Source: Numidum massiliense (GTDB lineage Bacteria; Bacillota; Bacilli; Thermoactinomycetales; Novibacillaceae). From it: a DNA stretch of 64,000 nucleotides. The notes under the pieces are model-generated. The model did no database searches. It was not told where the DNA came from and saw nothing but the letters and a program-made list of their open reading frames with translations. How positions within the stretch are numbered: position 1 is the stretch's first letter; every line of letters begins with the position of its first letter. The position numbers were made by a program, and so were the translations under genes. Location: the NCBI RefSeq assembly GCF_001375555.1, contig NZ_CTDZ01000009.1, forward strand, positions 3,341,758 through 3,405,757. The letters run 5' to 3'. Below, piece after piece: positions 53,476-63,627 of this stretch.

Positions 53476-54124
53476 TTAGTTTATTTTGGCCCTATGGATT
53501 TGGTACGTTCCACTTCCATAAAGACCAATCTCAATGTTCGTAGTATATTCAACCGGTGAATACTTTAGCGCTCTAAAGGATCCTTTAGTGCTCACTCTTA
53601 CTACGCTTGGATCAGTTCTTTTTGAGGACTTTTTCGAACTTTTTGCGTATAGCGGGCCGCCGTAATCATCGTTATAGTAATAATTACCGACCTTTCCTTG
53701 TCTATATTTAAAGTCTCCATATAGCTTGTGCCAAAATCCCCCAAAGCCACCTATTCCACCATACGACACTTTGGCCGAAAAATTCTTCTTTTTCCAGGCC
53801 GGTTTCTTTTTCTTAGCAGTTGTAACAAAATCTTCTGTTTCTTCATCGTAGCTTACACTAAATGAAAATGTGACAGGTCTTTCACTAAAACTAAGCTCTT
53901 TAGCTCCAGAAACATTTGTTTTTCCTTTAGCGAGTTCTTCATTAATTTCCAATCGAAGCTCTTCTAGTTTCTGGTTGACCTCCTTTTTTTGCTCCGGAGT
54001 AAGTACCCAATCATCTTTTACATTATTTGAACCAGCAGCTAAAACTAGATTCTGACCGACAAAAAGGAGTGAGACAATTAGAGATAGACAAACTACCTTT
54101 GTGAAAAAAAATGATTTTTTTCAT
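53476..54124 (-). pseudogene. Frameshifted secreted protein of unknown function
   Basis: I do not recognise the family. An ATG at 54124-54122 follows GAGGTTG and opens a signal peptide, but the frame breaks within a few codons at a run of eight T (minus strand, 54111-54104). If one T is dropped, translation continues without a stop: KVVCLSLIVSLLFVGQNLV, a cleavage region LAAGS, VLTPEQKKEVNQKLEELRL and then to the stop at 53476. The full product would be about 215 residues: secreted, with a helical N-terminal part and a Gly/Tyr/Lys-rich middle (YGGIGGFGGFWHKLYG), ending in a beta-rich region. The homopolymer could be a sequencing error or a phase-variable switch. Low GC relative to neighbours suggests acquisition by transfer. 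Confidence 0.7.
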
Positions 54125-54390
54125 TTGAACAACCTCTTTTCTTGTTTAAATAAAATGTGCCGCTCAACTAAGTATAAAAATATTGAATAAAGCCCTTTAA
54201 TCACCCCTTTCAAGCACCTTTCAAATATATAGACGCTTTAAGGTCAGAGATCGTTCCCTATTTATCAAATGTTATGCTCGCTTATAGATAAAACACTTTC
54301 GCACGTCATCTTTAGCATCCTTTTGCAGTAGTTATTGGTAATTACTTAGGGTAGTAGCGGACACGAGTGTGTTAGAGATAAAATGTTATT
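54125..54390. other. AT-rich gap upstream of uvrB
   Basis: Apart from the ribosome binding site of the minus-strand secreted gene, I see no coding frame. The stretch is AT-rich, like the two genes to its left. The right-hand end carries the uvrB regulatory elements listed separately. Confidence 0.5.
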
Positions 54391-54404
54391 AGAACGCACG
54401 TTCC
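54391..54404 (+). promoter_or_regulatory. LexA (SOS) box upstream of uvrBA
   Basis: AGAACGCACGTTCC fits the Gram-positive LexA/DinR consensus CGAACRNRYGTTYC at every position except the first. It lies just ahead of the TATAAT element at 54423 and the uvrB start, so LexA binding would block transcription until DNA damage. Confidence 0.8.
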
Positions 54405-54428
54405 CTGACATGCCTTTTGTGGTATAAT
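54401..54428 (+). promoter_or_regulatory. Probable uvrB promoter
   Basis: TATAAT at 54423-54428 with a weak -35 TTCCCT at 54401-54406 (16-base spacer). The -35 overlaps the LexA box. Confidence 0.55.
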
Positions 54429-54460
54429 GAAAAGAGTGCCACAAAAGAGGTGATATGCTC

Positions 54461-56440
54461 GTGAATGAACGTTTTCAACTCGTTTCGGACTACAAACCTC
54501 AAGGTGACCAGCCACAGGCGATTGCACAGCTCGTGGCCGGCATAAACGACAACGAGCAGCAGCAAGTGTTGCTCGGGGCAACGGGTACCGGGAAGACATT
54601 TACGATGGCTAACGTCATCGCCCAGGTCAACAAACCGACCCTCGTCATCGCACACAACAAGACGCTCGCTGCCCAACTGTGCAGTGAGTTGAAAGAGTTT
54701 TTCCCGCATAATGCGGTCGAATACTTTGTCAGTTATTACGATTACTACCAACCGGAAGCGTACGTACCGCAGACGGACACATATATCGAAAAAGACGCGT
54801 CGATCAACGACGAGATCGATAAATTGCGTCACTCGGCGACGAGTGCGCTGCACGAACGGAACGACGTCATTATTGTCGCCAGCGTGTCGTGCATTTACGG
54901 GTTAGGGTCGCCGGAAGAATACCGCGACTTAGTTTTGTCGCTGCGCGTCGGCATGGAAATCGAGCGCAATGAGGTATTGCACCGGCTCGTCGACATTCAG
55001 TACAACCGCAATGACATTAACTTTACGCGCGGCACCTTTCGCGTGCGCGGCGACGTGATCGAAATTTTCCCCGCCTCGCATTCGGAACAGGCGGTGCGCG
55101 TGGAGTTTTTCGGCGACGAAATTGACCGCATCCGCGAAATCGACATCGTTACTGGAGAAGTGATCGCCGACCGCGACCATATTGCCGTTTTTCCCGCGTC
55201 CCACTTCGTCACGCGCGAAGCGAAAATGAAAGTGGCGATTCAATCGATTGAACAGGAATTAGAGGAGCAGTTAAAGGAACTGCGGGAAGCGGGCAAACTA
55301 TTGGAAGCACAGCGCTTGGAACAGCGCACCCGCTACGACATCGAAATGATGCAAGAAGTCGGCTTTTGCTCCGGCATCGAAAACTATTCGCGCCACTTGA
55401 CGGGGCGCAAAGCGGGGGAGACGCCGTATACGCTGCTCGATCACTTCCCAGACGACTACTTGATGTTCGTCGACGAATCGCACGTGACGTTGCCGCAAAT
55501 TCAAGCGATGTACAAAGGCGACCGCGCGCGGAAGCTAACGCTGATCGACCACGGTTTCCGCCTGCCGTCAGCAGCGGACAACCGGCCGCTTAAGTTCGAC
55601 GAATGGGAGCAGCACGTGCACCAAATCGTGTACGTGTCGGCGACGCCCGGGCCGTACGAACAAGAGAAAAGTCCATGCGTCGTCGAGCAAATTATCCGTC
55701 CGACCGGATTGCTCGACCCGAAAATCGACGTACGGCCGATTCAAGGACAGATTGACGATTTGATCGGAGAAATTAATGCGCGCCGCGAGCGAGATGAACG
55801 GGTGCTCGTGACGACGCTGACGAAAAAAATGGCGGAAGACCTCACCGACTACTTAACCGACGTCGGGATCAACGTGCGCTATTTGCACTCCGACATTAAG
55901 ACGATTGAGCGGATGCAAATATTGCGCGACTTGCGCCTCGGTGTGCACGACGTCGTCGTCGGCATTAACTTGTTGCGGGAAGGGCTCGACTTGCCGGAAG
56001 TGTCCCTCGTCGCCATTCTCGACGCGGATAAAGAAGGGTTTTTACGCGCCGAGCGCTCCCTCATCCAGACAATTGGCCGCGCGGCGCGCAACGCGGACGG
56101 GCAAGTGATCATGTACGCCGATAGGATCACTGATTCGATGCGTCGCGCCATCGATGAAACGGAACGGCGGCGAACCATCCAACACACTTACAACGAAACA
56201 CACGGCATTACGCCGCAAACGGTACAAAAAGCGGTACGCGACGTGATCGAAGCGACGCGCGTCGCCGAAGAACGGGCCGACTACTTGGACACCGATCTGC
56301 ACAAATTGCCGAAAAAAGAGCGGCGGGAAACGATTCAGCGGTTAGAGCAAGAAATGAAGGAAGCGGCCAAAGCATTGCAGTTTGAACGCGCGGCTGAACT
56401 GCGCGACCTCATTATCGAGTTAAAAGCGGAAGGAGCCTAA
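54461..56440 (+). CDS. uvrB: Excinuclease ABC subunit B
   Basis: Damage-verifying helicase of nucleotide excision repair, loaded by UvrA. Walker [11 protein letters not shown], the beta-hairpin residues in [19 protein letters not shown], the FVDESH box and the C-terminal UvrC-binding segment ([24 protein letters not shown]) are present. I chose the GTG at 54461, ten bases after AGAGGTG, giving [18 protein letters not shown], which aligns with family starts; an ATG at 54455 is too near the ribosome binding site. The product is 659 residues, the normal size. uvrA follows after eight bases. An SOS box precedes the pair. Confidence 0.97.
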   Translation: MNERFQLVSDYKPQGDQPQAIAQLVAGINDNEQQQVLLGATGTGKTFTMANVIAQVNKPTLVIAHNKTLAAQLCSELKEFFPHNAVEYFVSYYDYYQPEAYVPQTDTYIEKDASINDEIDKLRHSATSALHERNDVIIVASVSCIYGLGSPEEYRDLVLSLRVGMEIERNEVLHRLVDIQYNRNDINFTRGTFRVRGDVIEIFPASHSEQAVRVEFFGDEIDRIREIDIVTGEVIADRDHIAVFPASHFVTREAKMKVAIQSIEQELEEQLKELREAGKLLEAQRLEQRTRYDIEMMQEVGFCSGIENYSRHLTGRKAGETPYTLLDHFPDDYLMFVDESHVTLPQIQAMYKGDRARKLTLIDHGFRLPSAADNRPLKFDEWEQHVHQIVYVSATPGPYEQEKSPCVVEQIIRPTGLLDPKIDVRPIQGQIDDLIGEINARRERDERVLVTTLTKKMAEDLTDYLTDVGINVRYLHSDIKTIERMQILRDLRLGVHDVVVGINLLREGLDLPEVSLVAILDADKEGFLRAERSLIQTIGRAARNADGQVIMYADRITDSMRRAIDETERRRTIQHTYNETHGITPQTVQKAVRDVIEATRVAEERADYLDTDLHKLPKKERRETIQRLEQEMKEAAKALQFERAAELRDLIIELKAEGA

Positions 56441-56448
56441 ATCGGTTC

Positions 56449-59313
56449 ATGGCACATGAAAACATCGTCATCAAAGGTGCACGCGCACACAACTTGAAAA
56501 ACATCGACGTGACGATCCCGCGCGACCAGTTCGTCGTGTTGACGGGACTGAGCGGCTCGGGTAAAACGTCGCTCGCTTTTGACACGATTTACGCCGAAGG
56601 GCAGCGCCGCTACGTTGAGTCGCTGTCTGCTTACGCGCGCCAATTTTTAGGGCAAATGGACAAACCGGACGTCGATTCAATCGACGGCTTGTCGCCAGCG
56701 ATTTCCATCGACCAAAAAACGACGAGCCGCAACCCGCGCTCGACGGTCGGCACGGTGACGGAAATATACGATTACTTGCGGCTGTTGTTCGCGCGCATCG
56801 GTCGGCCGCACTGTCCGGTGCACAAGATCGAAATTACGTCGCAAACGGTCGAGCAGATGGTCGACCGCGTCATGACGTTGCCGGAGCGGACGCGCATACA
56901 AGTGCTCGCCCCGCTCGTACAAGGGCGCAAAGGTGAACACGTCAAGTTACTGGATAAAATTCGTAAAGACGGGTACGTGCGCGTGCGCGTCGACGGCGAA
57001 CTGCGCGAAGTGACGGAAGAGATTAAGCTGGAAAAAAACAAGAAGCATACGATCGAAGTCGTCATCGACCGCATCGTCGTCAAGGAAGGCGTTGAGACGC
57101 GTCTTTCCGATTCACTGGAAACAGCACTCGAACTAGCTGGGGGAACGGTGCTCGTCGACGTGATCGACGGCGAGCAACTGCTATTCAGCCAAAACTTAGC
57201 CTGTCCAGAGTGCGGCTTTAGCATCGATGAGTTAGCGCCGCGCATGTTTTCGTTCAACAGCCCGTTCGGCGCTTGTCCGGCGTGTGACGGGTTAGGTAGC
57301 CACATGGAGGTTGACCCGGAGATGGTCGTGCCTAACCGGAAAAAATCGCTTAACGAAGGGGCGATCGATCCTTGGGCCAACTCGTCGTCGACGTATTACG
57401 AACAACTGCTGCACACGGTGTGTACCCATTACGGCATCGATCGCGATACGCCTTTCGGCGAGCTTTCCGCAGCGCACGCGGACGTTCTTTTGTACGGTGG
57501 CAAAGAGCGCATCCCGTTTCGCTATGAAAACGACTTTGGACATGTGAAGGAAACCTCCATACGTTTTGAAGGGGTCATCCCTAATTTGCAGCGCCGCTAC
57601 CGCGAGACGTCGTCCGATTACGTGCGCGATCAAATCGAGACGTATATGAGTGAGAAGAAGTGCCGTTCTTGTAAAGGGGCGCGTCTCCGTCCCGAGTCGC
57701 TCGCCGTCCTCGTCGGAGGCGAAACGATTAATACGGTGACGAATCGTTCCATTCGCGAGGCACTGACGTTTTTCCGCGAACTCGAGTTAAGTGAGAAGGA
57801 ACAGGCGATCGCGCGGCTCGTGTTGCGGGAAATAGAGTCGCGGCTCGGCTTTTTAGTGAACGTTGGGCTCGACTACTTAGAGCTCAACCGCGCAGCAGGG
57901 ACCCTATCCGGCGGTGAGGCGCAGCGCATTCGCTTGGCGACGCAAATCGGCTCCAGCTTGATGGGTGTGCTGTATATTTTGGACGAGCCGAGTATCGGCT
58001 TGCACCAGCGGGATAACAACCGACTCATCGATACGTTGAAAAGTATGCGCGACCTAGGGAACACGCTCATCGTCGTCGAGCACGATGAAGACACGATGCT
58101 CGCCGCCGATTACATTATCGACATCGGGCCGGGTGCGGGGGCACACGGTGGCCGCGTCGTCTCGCAGGGGACGCCGGAAGAGGTCATGGCGGACAAACAG
58201 TCGCTCACCGGCCAGTATTTGAGCGGGCGCAAGTTTATTGCACTACCGGCCGAAAGGCGCCAGCCGAACGGCAAGTGGATCGACGTGCGCGGGGCGAAAG
58301 AAAACAATTTGCAAAACGTGGACGTCAAGTTTCCGCTCGGTACGTTTACGGTCGTCACCGGAGTTTCTGGTTCAGGTAAAAGCACACTTGTCAACGAAAT
58401 TTTGTACAAAACGCTGGCGCGGGAGCTGCAGCGGGCGAAGGCAAAGCCTGGGGCACACCGAGAAATTCGCGGCTTGGAACATTTGGACAAAGTGATCGAC
58501 ATCGACCAGTCGCCGATCGGCCGCACGCCGCGCTCCAATCCGGCAACATATACAGGCGTGTTCGACGACATTCGCGACGTATTCGCCACGACGACGGAGG
58601 CAAAAGTACGCGGGTACAAAAAGGGGCGTTTCAGTTTCAACGTGAAGGGGGGCCGCTGTGAAGCGTGTCGCGGTGACGGGATCATCAAAATTGAAATGCA
58701 CTTCCTTCCGGACGTGTACGTGCCGTGCGAGGTGTGTAAAGGGAAACGATACAACCGCGAGACGTTAGAAATTGGCTATAAAGGGAAAAACGTCGCTGAC
58801 GTGCTCGACATGACCGTCGAAGAGGCACGCGAATTTTTTAAAAACATTCCGCGCATTAAGCGCAAAATTGACACGCTGTACGACGTCGGGCTCGGCTACA
58901 TGAAGCTGGGGCAACCGGCGACGACACTGTCCGGCGGCGAGGCGCAGCGGGTGAAACTGGCATCTGAACTGTACCGCCGCAACACCGGTCGTTCGCTGTA
59001 CATTCTCGACGAGCCGACGACCGGCTTACACGTCGACGACATCGCGCGCCTCCTAAAAGTGCTACAGCGGTTAGTCGAAAACGGGGAGACGGTCGTCGTC
59101 ATCGAACACAATTTGGACGTTATTAAGACTGCTGACTACTTGATCGACCTCGGACCGGAAGGAGGCGACGGCGGCGGGCGCATCGTCGCCACGGGCACGC
59201 CGGAAGACGTGGCGCGGGTACCGGGGTCGTATACAGGGCAGTTTTTAGCGCCAGTACTGACGCGCGACCGCGCGCGGACGGCAGCGCTATACGATCGCGC
59301 CTCGAACGAGTAA
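56449..59313 (+). CDS. uvrA: Excinuclease ABC subunit A
   Basis: DNA-damage sensor ATPase of nucleotide excision repair. It has two ABC ATPase modules: Walker [11 protein letters not shown] at the N-terminus and GVSGSGKST near residue 640, with [12 protein letters not shown] and [12 protein letters not shown] signatures. Two zinc modules are intact, [11 protein letters not shown]...CPACDG and [17 protein letters not shown]...[11 protein letters not shown]. The 954 residues match the usual 940-960. ATG at 56449 lies eight bases after uvrB, so the pair is one operon under the SOS box. A terminator follows. Confidence 0.98.
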   Translation: MAHENIVIKGARAHNLKNIDVTIPRDQFVVLTGLSGSGKTSLAFDTIYAEGQRRYVESLSAYARQFLGQMDKPDVDSIDGLSPAISIDQKTTSRNPRSTVGTVTEIYDYLRLLFARIGRPHCPVHKIEITSQTVEQMVDRVMTLPERTRIQVLAPLVQGRKGEHVKLLDKIRKDGYVRVRVDGELREVTEEIKLEKNKKHTIEVVIDRIVVKEGVETRLSDSLETALELAGGTVLVDVIDGEQLLFSQNLACPECGFSIDELAPRMFSFNSPFGACPACDGLGSHMEVDPEMVVPNRKKSLNEGAIDPWANSSSTYYEQLLHTVCTHYGIDRDTPFGELSAAHADVLLYGGKERIPFRYENDFGHVKETSIRFEGVIPNLQRRYRETSSDYVRDQIETYMSEKKCRSCKGARLRPESLAVLVGGETINTVTNRSIREALTFFRELELSEKEQAIARLVLREIESRLGFLVNVGLDYLELNRAAGTLSGGEAQRIRLATQIGSSLMGVLYILDEPSIGLHQRDNNRLIDTLKSMRDLGNTLIVVEHDEDTMLAADYIIDIGPGAGAHGGRVVSQGTPEEVMADKQSLTGQYLSGRKFIALPAERRQPNGKWIDVRGAKENNLQNVDVKFPLGTFTVVTGVSGSGKSTLVNEILYKTLARELQRAKAKPGAHREIRGLEHLDKVIDIDQSPIGRTPRSNPATYTGVFDDIRDVFATTTEAKVRGYKKGRFSFNVKGGRCEACRGDGIIKIEMHFLPDVYVPCEVCKGKRYNRETLEIGYKGKNVADVLDMTVEEAREFFKNIPRIKRKIDTLYDVGLGYMKLGQPATTLSGGEAQRVKLASELYRRNTGRSLYILDEPTTGLHVDDIARLLKVLQRLVENGETVVVIEHNLDVIKTADYLIDLGPEGGDGGGRIVATGTPEDVARVPGSYTGQFLAPVLTRDRARTAALYDRASNE

Positions 59314-59388
59314 CAACGGAAAGGCACGGGAAGGCGGGAGGAGGACGTCTGCCCCTGCCAGTCTGTCCGCGACGTGGCGGATGCTTTT

Positions 59389-59430
59389 AAGCAATCCCTA
59401 GCTCGGGCAGGGGATTGCTTTACTTTTTTG
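59389..59430 (+). terminator. Rho-independent terminator after uvrA
   Basis: AAGCAATCCC (59389-59398) pairs with GGGATTGCTT (59411-59420), followed by TACTTTTTT. Confidence 0.88.
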
Positions 59431-59512
59431 CTGTCGAAAAAATGGTATACTAAATGGTGAAAATGTACGTGAAAGTAGGGACAAATAAGGTTTATTAAAG
59501 GAGAGACGGGAG

Positions 59513-59908
59513 ATGTTGTTTCACTACACGATAGAGACGGCGCGTACGGTAGAAGAAACAGTGAAAGCGTGCGAAGAGAGTTGCCAGCGGCGGAAATTGA
59601 GTACTGTAGGACACCTGAATATTCCGCTCAAATTACTAGAAAAGGGCATCAATTTACCGCAGCAGTATCGTATATTAGAAGTGTACCATCCGGATGTCGC
59701 AAAAAAAGTACTGTCGTACAACCAGGTAGGTGGGTTATTCCTCACCTATAAAATCGCCGTCTACAAAGACAGGGAGACGGGAAAAACAACGGTCGGTCTC
59801 GTGCGTCCGACGGTTTTAATGGAGCTGGTGGACGATGACCGGTTGGTTGCAATGGTGCAAGATGTCGAAGCGGCACTCCTTGCAGTGCTCGACGAGGTGA
59901 AAGGCTGA
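59513..59908 (+). CDS. DUF302 family protein
   Basis: A 131-residue cytoplasmic protein with the DUF302 fold. The pattern of the family is visible as HYTIETARTVEETVKACEES at the N-terminus, an aliphatic mid region with LEVYHPDVAKKVL, GGLFLTYKIAVYKDR and the terminal VEAALLAVLDEV helix. The function of DUF302 is not established; homologues occur in many bacteria next to diverse genes. ATG at 59513 follows AAAGGAGAG. It is followed at 112 bases by a YvlD-like membrane protein; a functional link is not known. An 80-base stretch ahead of it contains ATGGTATACTAAATGG, which includes a TATACT candidate -10. Confidence 0.8.
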   Translation: MLFHYTIETARTVEETVKACEESCQRRKLSTVGHLNIPLKLLEKGINLPQQYRILEVYHPDVAKKVLSYNQVGGLFLTYKIAVYKDRETGKTTVGLVRPTVLMELVDDDRLVAMVQDVEAALLAVLDEVKG

Positions 59909-60020
59909 CATCGAAGCGTCGGGTCAGGTGTACCTTGTATGTTTCACCGGTAAATGTGAGAAGGTTGATACAGAGAAATATGTTTGGCGGCAAAAATCTC
60001 TCAAAAGGAGGGGTGCCAAT

Positions 60021-60359
60021 ATGCGGTGGATCGTGAAACTGATCTTCAATGCGATTGCGGTAGTGATCGCGGCAGAAGTACTGGATAGTATTCAAGTCAG
60101 CGGAATGGGGGCAGCACTCACGGCGGGGCTCATTTTGTCGATTGTCAATACGTTTTTTCGACCAGTGCTCGTGTTTCTCACTTTCCCGTTAACCGTTGTA
60201 ACTCTCGGCCTGTTTTTGCTTATCATTAACGCTTTAATGTTGATGCTCACGAGTGCGCTCGTGCCCGGTTTTACCGTCGTCGGCTTCGGGGGAGCGTTTT
60301 GGGGCGCGGTCATTGTCAGTTTTGTAAGCTGGTTATTGAACGGGCTATTTCGCAAATGA
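60021..60359 (+). CDS. YvlD-like membrane protein (phage holin 4 family)
   Basis: A 112-residue protein with four hydrophobic helices: WIVKLIFNAIAVVIAAEVL, the GAALTAGLILSIVNTFFRPVL pair, TVVTLGLFLLIINALMLMLTS and FGGAFWGAVIVSFVSWLLNGL. The motif SIVNTFFRPVLVFLTFPLTVVTLG defines the group of small membrane proteins that includes B. subtilis YvlD, often called phage holin family 4 although most are chromosomal. The role is unknown; B. subtilis YvlD is in an operon with cell-envelope stress genes. ATG at 60021 follows AAAAGGAGGGG. The gene lies downstream of the DUF302 gene. Confidence 0.88.
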   Translation: MRWIVKLIFNAIAVVIAAEVLDSIQVSGMGAALTAGLILSIVNTFFRPVLVFLTFPLTVVTLGLFLLIINALMLMLTSALVPGFTVVGFGGAFWGAVIVSFVSWLLNGLFRK

Positions 60360-60547
60360 TCGTTGTCGTATGCGCGTTACGCTGTTGCAAACGCATAACC
60401 CCGACCTACGCACATAACACGCAAAGAACAGCGTGTCATTGTATCATTAATGAACCGAAGGCATTGAAAAGACCTTAAGGTCCGGGGTCTGTACGTATGA
60501 GTAAAAATTTGCGGGGAAGAAGTCCACAGTTTGGAGGGTTTAAACGC

Positions 60548-61609
60548 GTGAATGTGTATCGCCAGTGGCATGACATTGCGCCCGATTTGGCGCGCATTTT
60601 ACAAACGGACGTCGCGTGGGGCACGTCGGAGGACTACCGCGAGTTTGTAGCGCGGGCGGGAGTAGAGGAGCAGACGTTTATTCCCGTCGCGACGCAGGAC
60701 GGCGAAACGTGGGGCTGGATCATTTCCGGCACGTTGACAGCACGCGAACGCCAGTTGCTCGTGCTGTTAACGTCGCAGTCGTTGCGGCGGTCAGCGGACA
60801 GTGACGCACAGACAGAGGGGCCACTTCTTCCTCAGCGCGCGTTAGCCGATTACTTGTGCGACGTCGCTCACAGTGGTCACCTGTTGCCGGTGCCACCTGA
60901 CTTAGTACATGTAGATATCGGGGAAAGAGTGCCGTTTTACGTCGTTTGTCACGGCAGTGCGAGGCAGCTAAATCAAAAAGAAGTTTTACGCGTGTTACAG
61001 TCTTTTTTTGACGGCGATGTGTGGGTCGTAAACGTGGCGCCGAACGATCGCCTCGTCTTGCCGCAAGTTTCGCTCGTTCTAGACGATACGATCGAAGATT
61101 GGAAGGACTCCCTTTACCACTGGGCTGCAGGGTTAGTTGAACTGTTTGCCGCTGAGCTCGGGGAGGATGTCCACTGTATCGTGCATCACTCGGCAGCAAC
61201 CGTGCAGGCGTTGGGCCAATCCCTGTTGCAACTAAAGCAGTCGTATGTCCTCGGGCAGTCTATTTATCCGCGGCGAAATGTTTTTGCGACGTGGGACTTA
61301 CCCTTGGAACGGTTACTGCACGGGTTGCCGTCGGATCTTTGCCGCACGTTTTTGCACGACTTGTCATACGACGCCCACAACTGGTGGCGTGACCAAGAGA
61401 TGCGCGACACGTTAGAGACGTACTTTCGCCTTAACTTGAATGTAAGTGAGACAGCGCGACAGTTGTACGTGCACCGCAATACGCTCCTTTACCGCCTCGA
61501 CAAGTTGAAACAAGAGACAGGACTCGACGTGCGCAACTTTGAGGATGCGATGCTATTACGCCTCGCGTGGCTGCTCACGGCCACTGAAGATGCCGAACCG
61601 ACCGAGTAG
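60548..61609 (+). CDS. PucR/CdaR-type transcriptional regulator
   Basis: Transcriptional regulator with a C-terminal helix-turn-helix of the PucR type: LNLNVSETARQLYVHRNTLLYRLDKLKQETGLD (about residues 305-338), followed by NFEDAMLLRLAWLL. The central part is a GGDEF-like/CdaR-type alpha-beta domain (about 120-260), and the N-terminus is variable. In Bacillales a gene of this kind often lies directly upstream of the msmX-type ATPase gene, as here, and might control it. I chose the GTG at 60548, nine bases after GGAGGG, giving 353 residues; the ATG at 60497 has a poor ribosome binding site. No effector is known. Confidence 0.85.
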   Translation: MNVYRQWHDIAPDLARILQTDVAWGTSEDYREFVARAGVEEQTFIPVATQDGETWGWIISGTLTARERQLLVLLTSQSLRRSADSDAQTEGPLLPQRALADYLCDVAHSGHLLPVPPDLVHVDIGERVPFYVVCHGSARQLNQKEVLRVLQSFFDGDVWVVNVAPNDRLVLPQVSLVLDDTIEDWKDSLYHWAAGLVELFAAELGEDVHCIVHHSAATVQALGQSLLQLKQSYVLGQSIYPRRNVFATWDLPLERLLHGLPSDLCRTFLHDLSYDAHNWWRDQEMRDTLETYFRLNLNVSETARQLYVHRNTLLYRLDKLKQETGLDVRNFEDAMLLRLAWLLTATEDAEPTE

Positions 61610-61735
61610 CACGGAGACCACGCACGACTACAGGACTACACGATTACGCGACGACACGGCTTCAGGACGTTACACCATTTAGATCACTCTTTTAAATACT
61701 TTCATAAATCGCTTCATGTCGCTAGGAACGAAGGA

Positions 61736-61782
61736 TGGGTGCCTTTTTTGGGTAATGTGCTCAAAAAAGGCGCCCATTTTTA
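61736..61782 (+). terminator. Rho-independent terminator between the regulator and the ATPase gene
   Basis: TGGGTGCCTTTTTTG pairs with CAAAAAAGGCGCCCA (one G-T) around a short loop, followed by five T. It separates the two genes' transcription. Confidence 0.85.
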
Positions 61783-61830
61783 GGAGGATTGTCTATAGCG
61801 GGATAGCCCGCGAAGGCGATAAAATAAATG

Positions 61831-61836
61831 TATAAT
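61831..61836 (+). promoter_or_regulatory. TATAAT -10 element before the ATPase gene
   Basis: TATAAT is 21 bases upstream of the ATG at 61858; the -35 is unclear. Confidence 0.4.
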
Positions 61837-61857
61837 ACCTTCTTGGGGGCATGGATA

Positions 61858-62967
61858 ATGGCAGGCTTAAAATTAAATCATATTTACAAGCGCTTTGGCG
61901 ATGTGACTGCGGTTGAAGATTTCAATTTAGATATTAAAGATAAAGAGTTTTTAGTGCTCGTCGGTCCGTCTGGCTGCGGGAAGTCGACGACGCTGCGGAT
62001 GGTTGCCGGTTTGGAAGAAATTTCGGAAGGGGAGTTGTATATCGGCGATCGTTTAGTAAACGACGTCGCCCCGAAAGACCGCGACATCGCGATGGTGTTC
62101 CAAAGTTACGCCCTGTACCCACACATGAACGTGTATCAAAACATGGCCTTCGGGTTAAAACTGCGCAAGTTTAAGAAAGAAGACATCGACAAACGCGTAA
62201 AAGAAGCGGCACGCATTCTCGACATTGAGCATTTGTTGGATCGTAAGCCGAAGGCGCTTTCGGGGGGGCAACGGCAACGGGTAGCACTCGGACGGGCGAT
62301 CGTGCGCGAACCGCAAGTGTTCTTGATGGACGAGCCGCTGTCGAACTTGGACGCGAAGCTGCGGGTGCAAATGCGGACGGAAATTAGTAAATTGGCCAAA
62401 CGGCTGGAAACGACGGTCGTTTACGTCACGCACGACCAGACGGAAGCGATGACGATGGGCGATCGCATCGTCGTCATGAAAGACGGCCTCATTCAGCAAG
62501 CTGACACACCGGATAAAATTTACAACGAGCCGGCTAACGTGTTCGTCGCCGGATTTATCGGGTCACCTGCGATGAACTTTATTAGCGGCTCTTTAGTCGA
62601 GACGGGCGGTAACGTGCACTTTAAAGCGAACAATGTCGACGTGGAGGTGCCGGAAGGACGGGCGAAGTTGTTGCGGGACAAAGGGTACGTCGGTAAAGAC
62701 GTCGTCTTCGGCATTCGCCCGGAGGACATTCACGACGAGCCCGTCTTTTTGGAAGCTTCTCCGGAAAGCGTGCTGAAGACGAAGGTAGAAGTGTCAGAAA
62801 ACATGGGTTCAGAGATGTACTTGTACTTAAGCGGACTCGGCGACGACATGTTTATCGCCCGCGTCGATGCCCGCGCCAACGTCGGTATGGGTGACGAAGT
62901 GAAACTCGCCTTCGACATGAACAAGTGCCACATTTTTGACAAGGAAACGGAAGAGGCTGTGTTTTAA
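61858..62967 (+). CDS. msmX: Multi-sugar ABC transporter ATP-binding protein (MsmX/UgpC-like)
   Basis: ATPase that energises carbohydrate ABC importers; in Bacillales one such ATPase serves several sugar uptake systems whose own genes lack an ATPase. Walker A GPSGCGKST (about residues 37-45), signature LSGGQRQRVALGRAI and Walker B VFLMDEPLSNLDAKLR are present, followed by the TOBE-type regulatory domain (about 240-369) typical of MalK/MsmX. ATG at 61858 follows TTGGGGGC; 369 residues are normal. There are no permease or binding-protein genes next to it, in agreement with a shared, unlinked ATPase. The PucR-type regulator gene precedes it. Confidence 0.92.
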   Translation: MAGLKLNHIYKRFGDVTAVEDFNLDIKDKEFLVLVGPSGCGKSTTLRMVAGLEEISEGELYIGDRLVNDVAPKDRDIAMVFQSYALYPHMNVYQNMAFGLKLRKFKKEDIDKRVKEAARILDIEHLLDRKPKALSGGQRQRVALGRAIVREPQVFLMDEPLSNLDAKLRVQMRTEISKLAKRLETTVVYVTHDQTEAMTMGDRIVVMKDGLIQQADTPDKIYNEPANVFVAGFIGSPAMNFISGSLVETGGNVHFKANNVDVEVPEGRAKLLRDKGYVGKDVVFGIRPEDIHDEPVFLEASPESVLKTKVEVSENMGSEMYLYLSGLGDDMFIARVDARANVGMGDEVKLAFDMNKCHIFDKETEEAVF

Positions 62968-63185
62968 CCTGCCGATCCTTTAGGCGCCTCTTAAATAGAA
63001 ACCGCGAGCTATTGATCAGCTGCGTCGGTAAAAAAGCACCGCCGTGAGGCGAGCGTTGGCTCGGTTTTGCGGCGGTGTATTAAGGTTGACTACTCCTCGA
63101 AAACAATTCCCACAGGAAGCATATGTCAATATTTTTGGAGCTGGCTTATTTTTTGGAGCAATAGCAGCCACACACCGAAATAGTG
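62968..63185. other. Gap between the ATPase gene and the B12 leader
   Basis: No coding frame. CACCGCCG (63037-63044) and CGGCGGTG (63070-63077) form a stem; A-rich sequence before it means that a T-run follows it only on the minus strand, where no gene is seen to need a terminator. Confidence 0.5.
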
Positions 63186-63186
63186 A

Positions 63187-63192
63187 TATAAT
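63187..63192 (+). promoter_or_regulatory. TATAAT -10 element of the cobalamin leader
   Basis: TATAAT lies about 20 bases before the riboswitch; no good -35 is seen at 17 bases. Confidence 0.45.
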
Positions 63193-63214
63193 AGAGTGGC
63201 TCGATAAGTGAAAA

Positions 63215-63385
63215 GGCTATAAGGTCACTCGCAACGCGAGTGTTAAAAAGGGAAGTTTGGTGCGAAGCCAACGCGGTCCCGCCACTGTGATCACTAGGAT
63301 GTGCTTGCAACCCCACTGTCGCCTTGTGCGTGACGGGAAGGGAAGGACGTCTGTGACGTGTCAGCCAGGAGACCTGCCTTATAGT
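63215..63385 (+). ncRNA. Cobalamin (B12) riboswitch
   Basis: The aptamer of the adenosylcobalamin riboswitch is recognised by GCCACTGTG (63279-63287) in the core and the B12 box AGCCAGGAGACCTGCC (63363-63378), with the surrounding paired arms of the usual layout (GGTGCGAAGCCAACGCGG before the core). It lies in the leader of a B12-type substrate-binding lipoprotein gene, so cobalamin binding should switch that gene off. The terminator at 63525 is 140 bases further on and may be the expression platform. Confidence 0.95.
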
Positions 63386-63524
63386 TCTGTGCGGCCTTCG
63401 CGGAGAGGTGTAGCAGAGTCGTAGATCCTAGCGCCACGTGTAGCGCACGTGCGTCTTTATTTCCATTGAGCCATTACTGGTGCTTCGTGGGATTGCTAGG
63501 TGGTACGTACCTGTTTACATAAAG

Positions 63525-63547
63525 TCCCCCGCGCGGGGATTTTTTTA
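63525..63547 (+). terminator. Terminator in the cobalamin riboswitch leader
   Basis: CCCC (63527-63530) and GGGG (63535-63538) with GCGC between, followed by seven T, in front of the lipoprotein gene. It is the likely off-state terminator of the riboswitch. Confidence 0.75.
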
Positions 63548-63627
63548 GTTGGATGTCATGTCGTTGGATGTCGTTGGATGACGGTAGATTCTTTGCTAGA
63601 TCCGGTGGAAGGAAGGGAGATACACGT

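Noticed and set aside
63037-63077. CACCGCCG hairpin as the terminator of the msmX-type gene
   Set aside because: No T-run follows on the plus strand; the T-run is on the minus strand, where no gene is seen.
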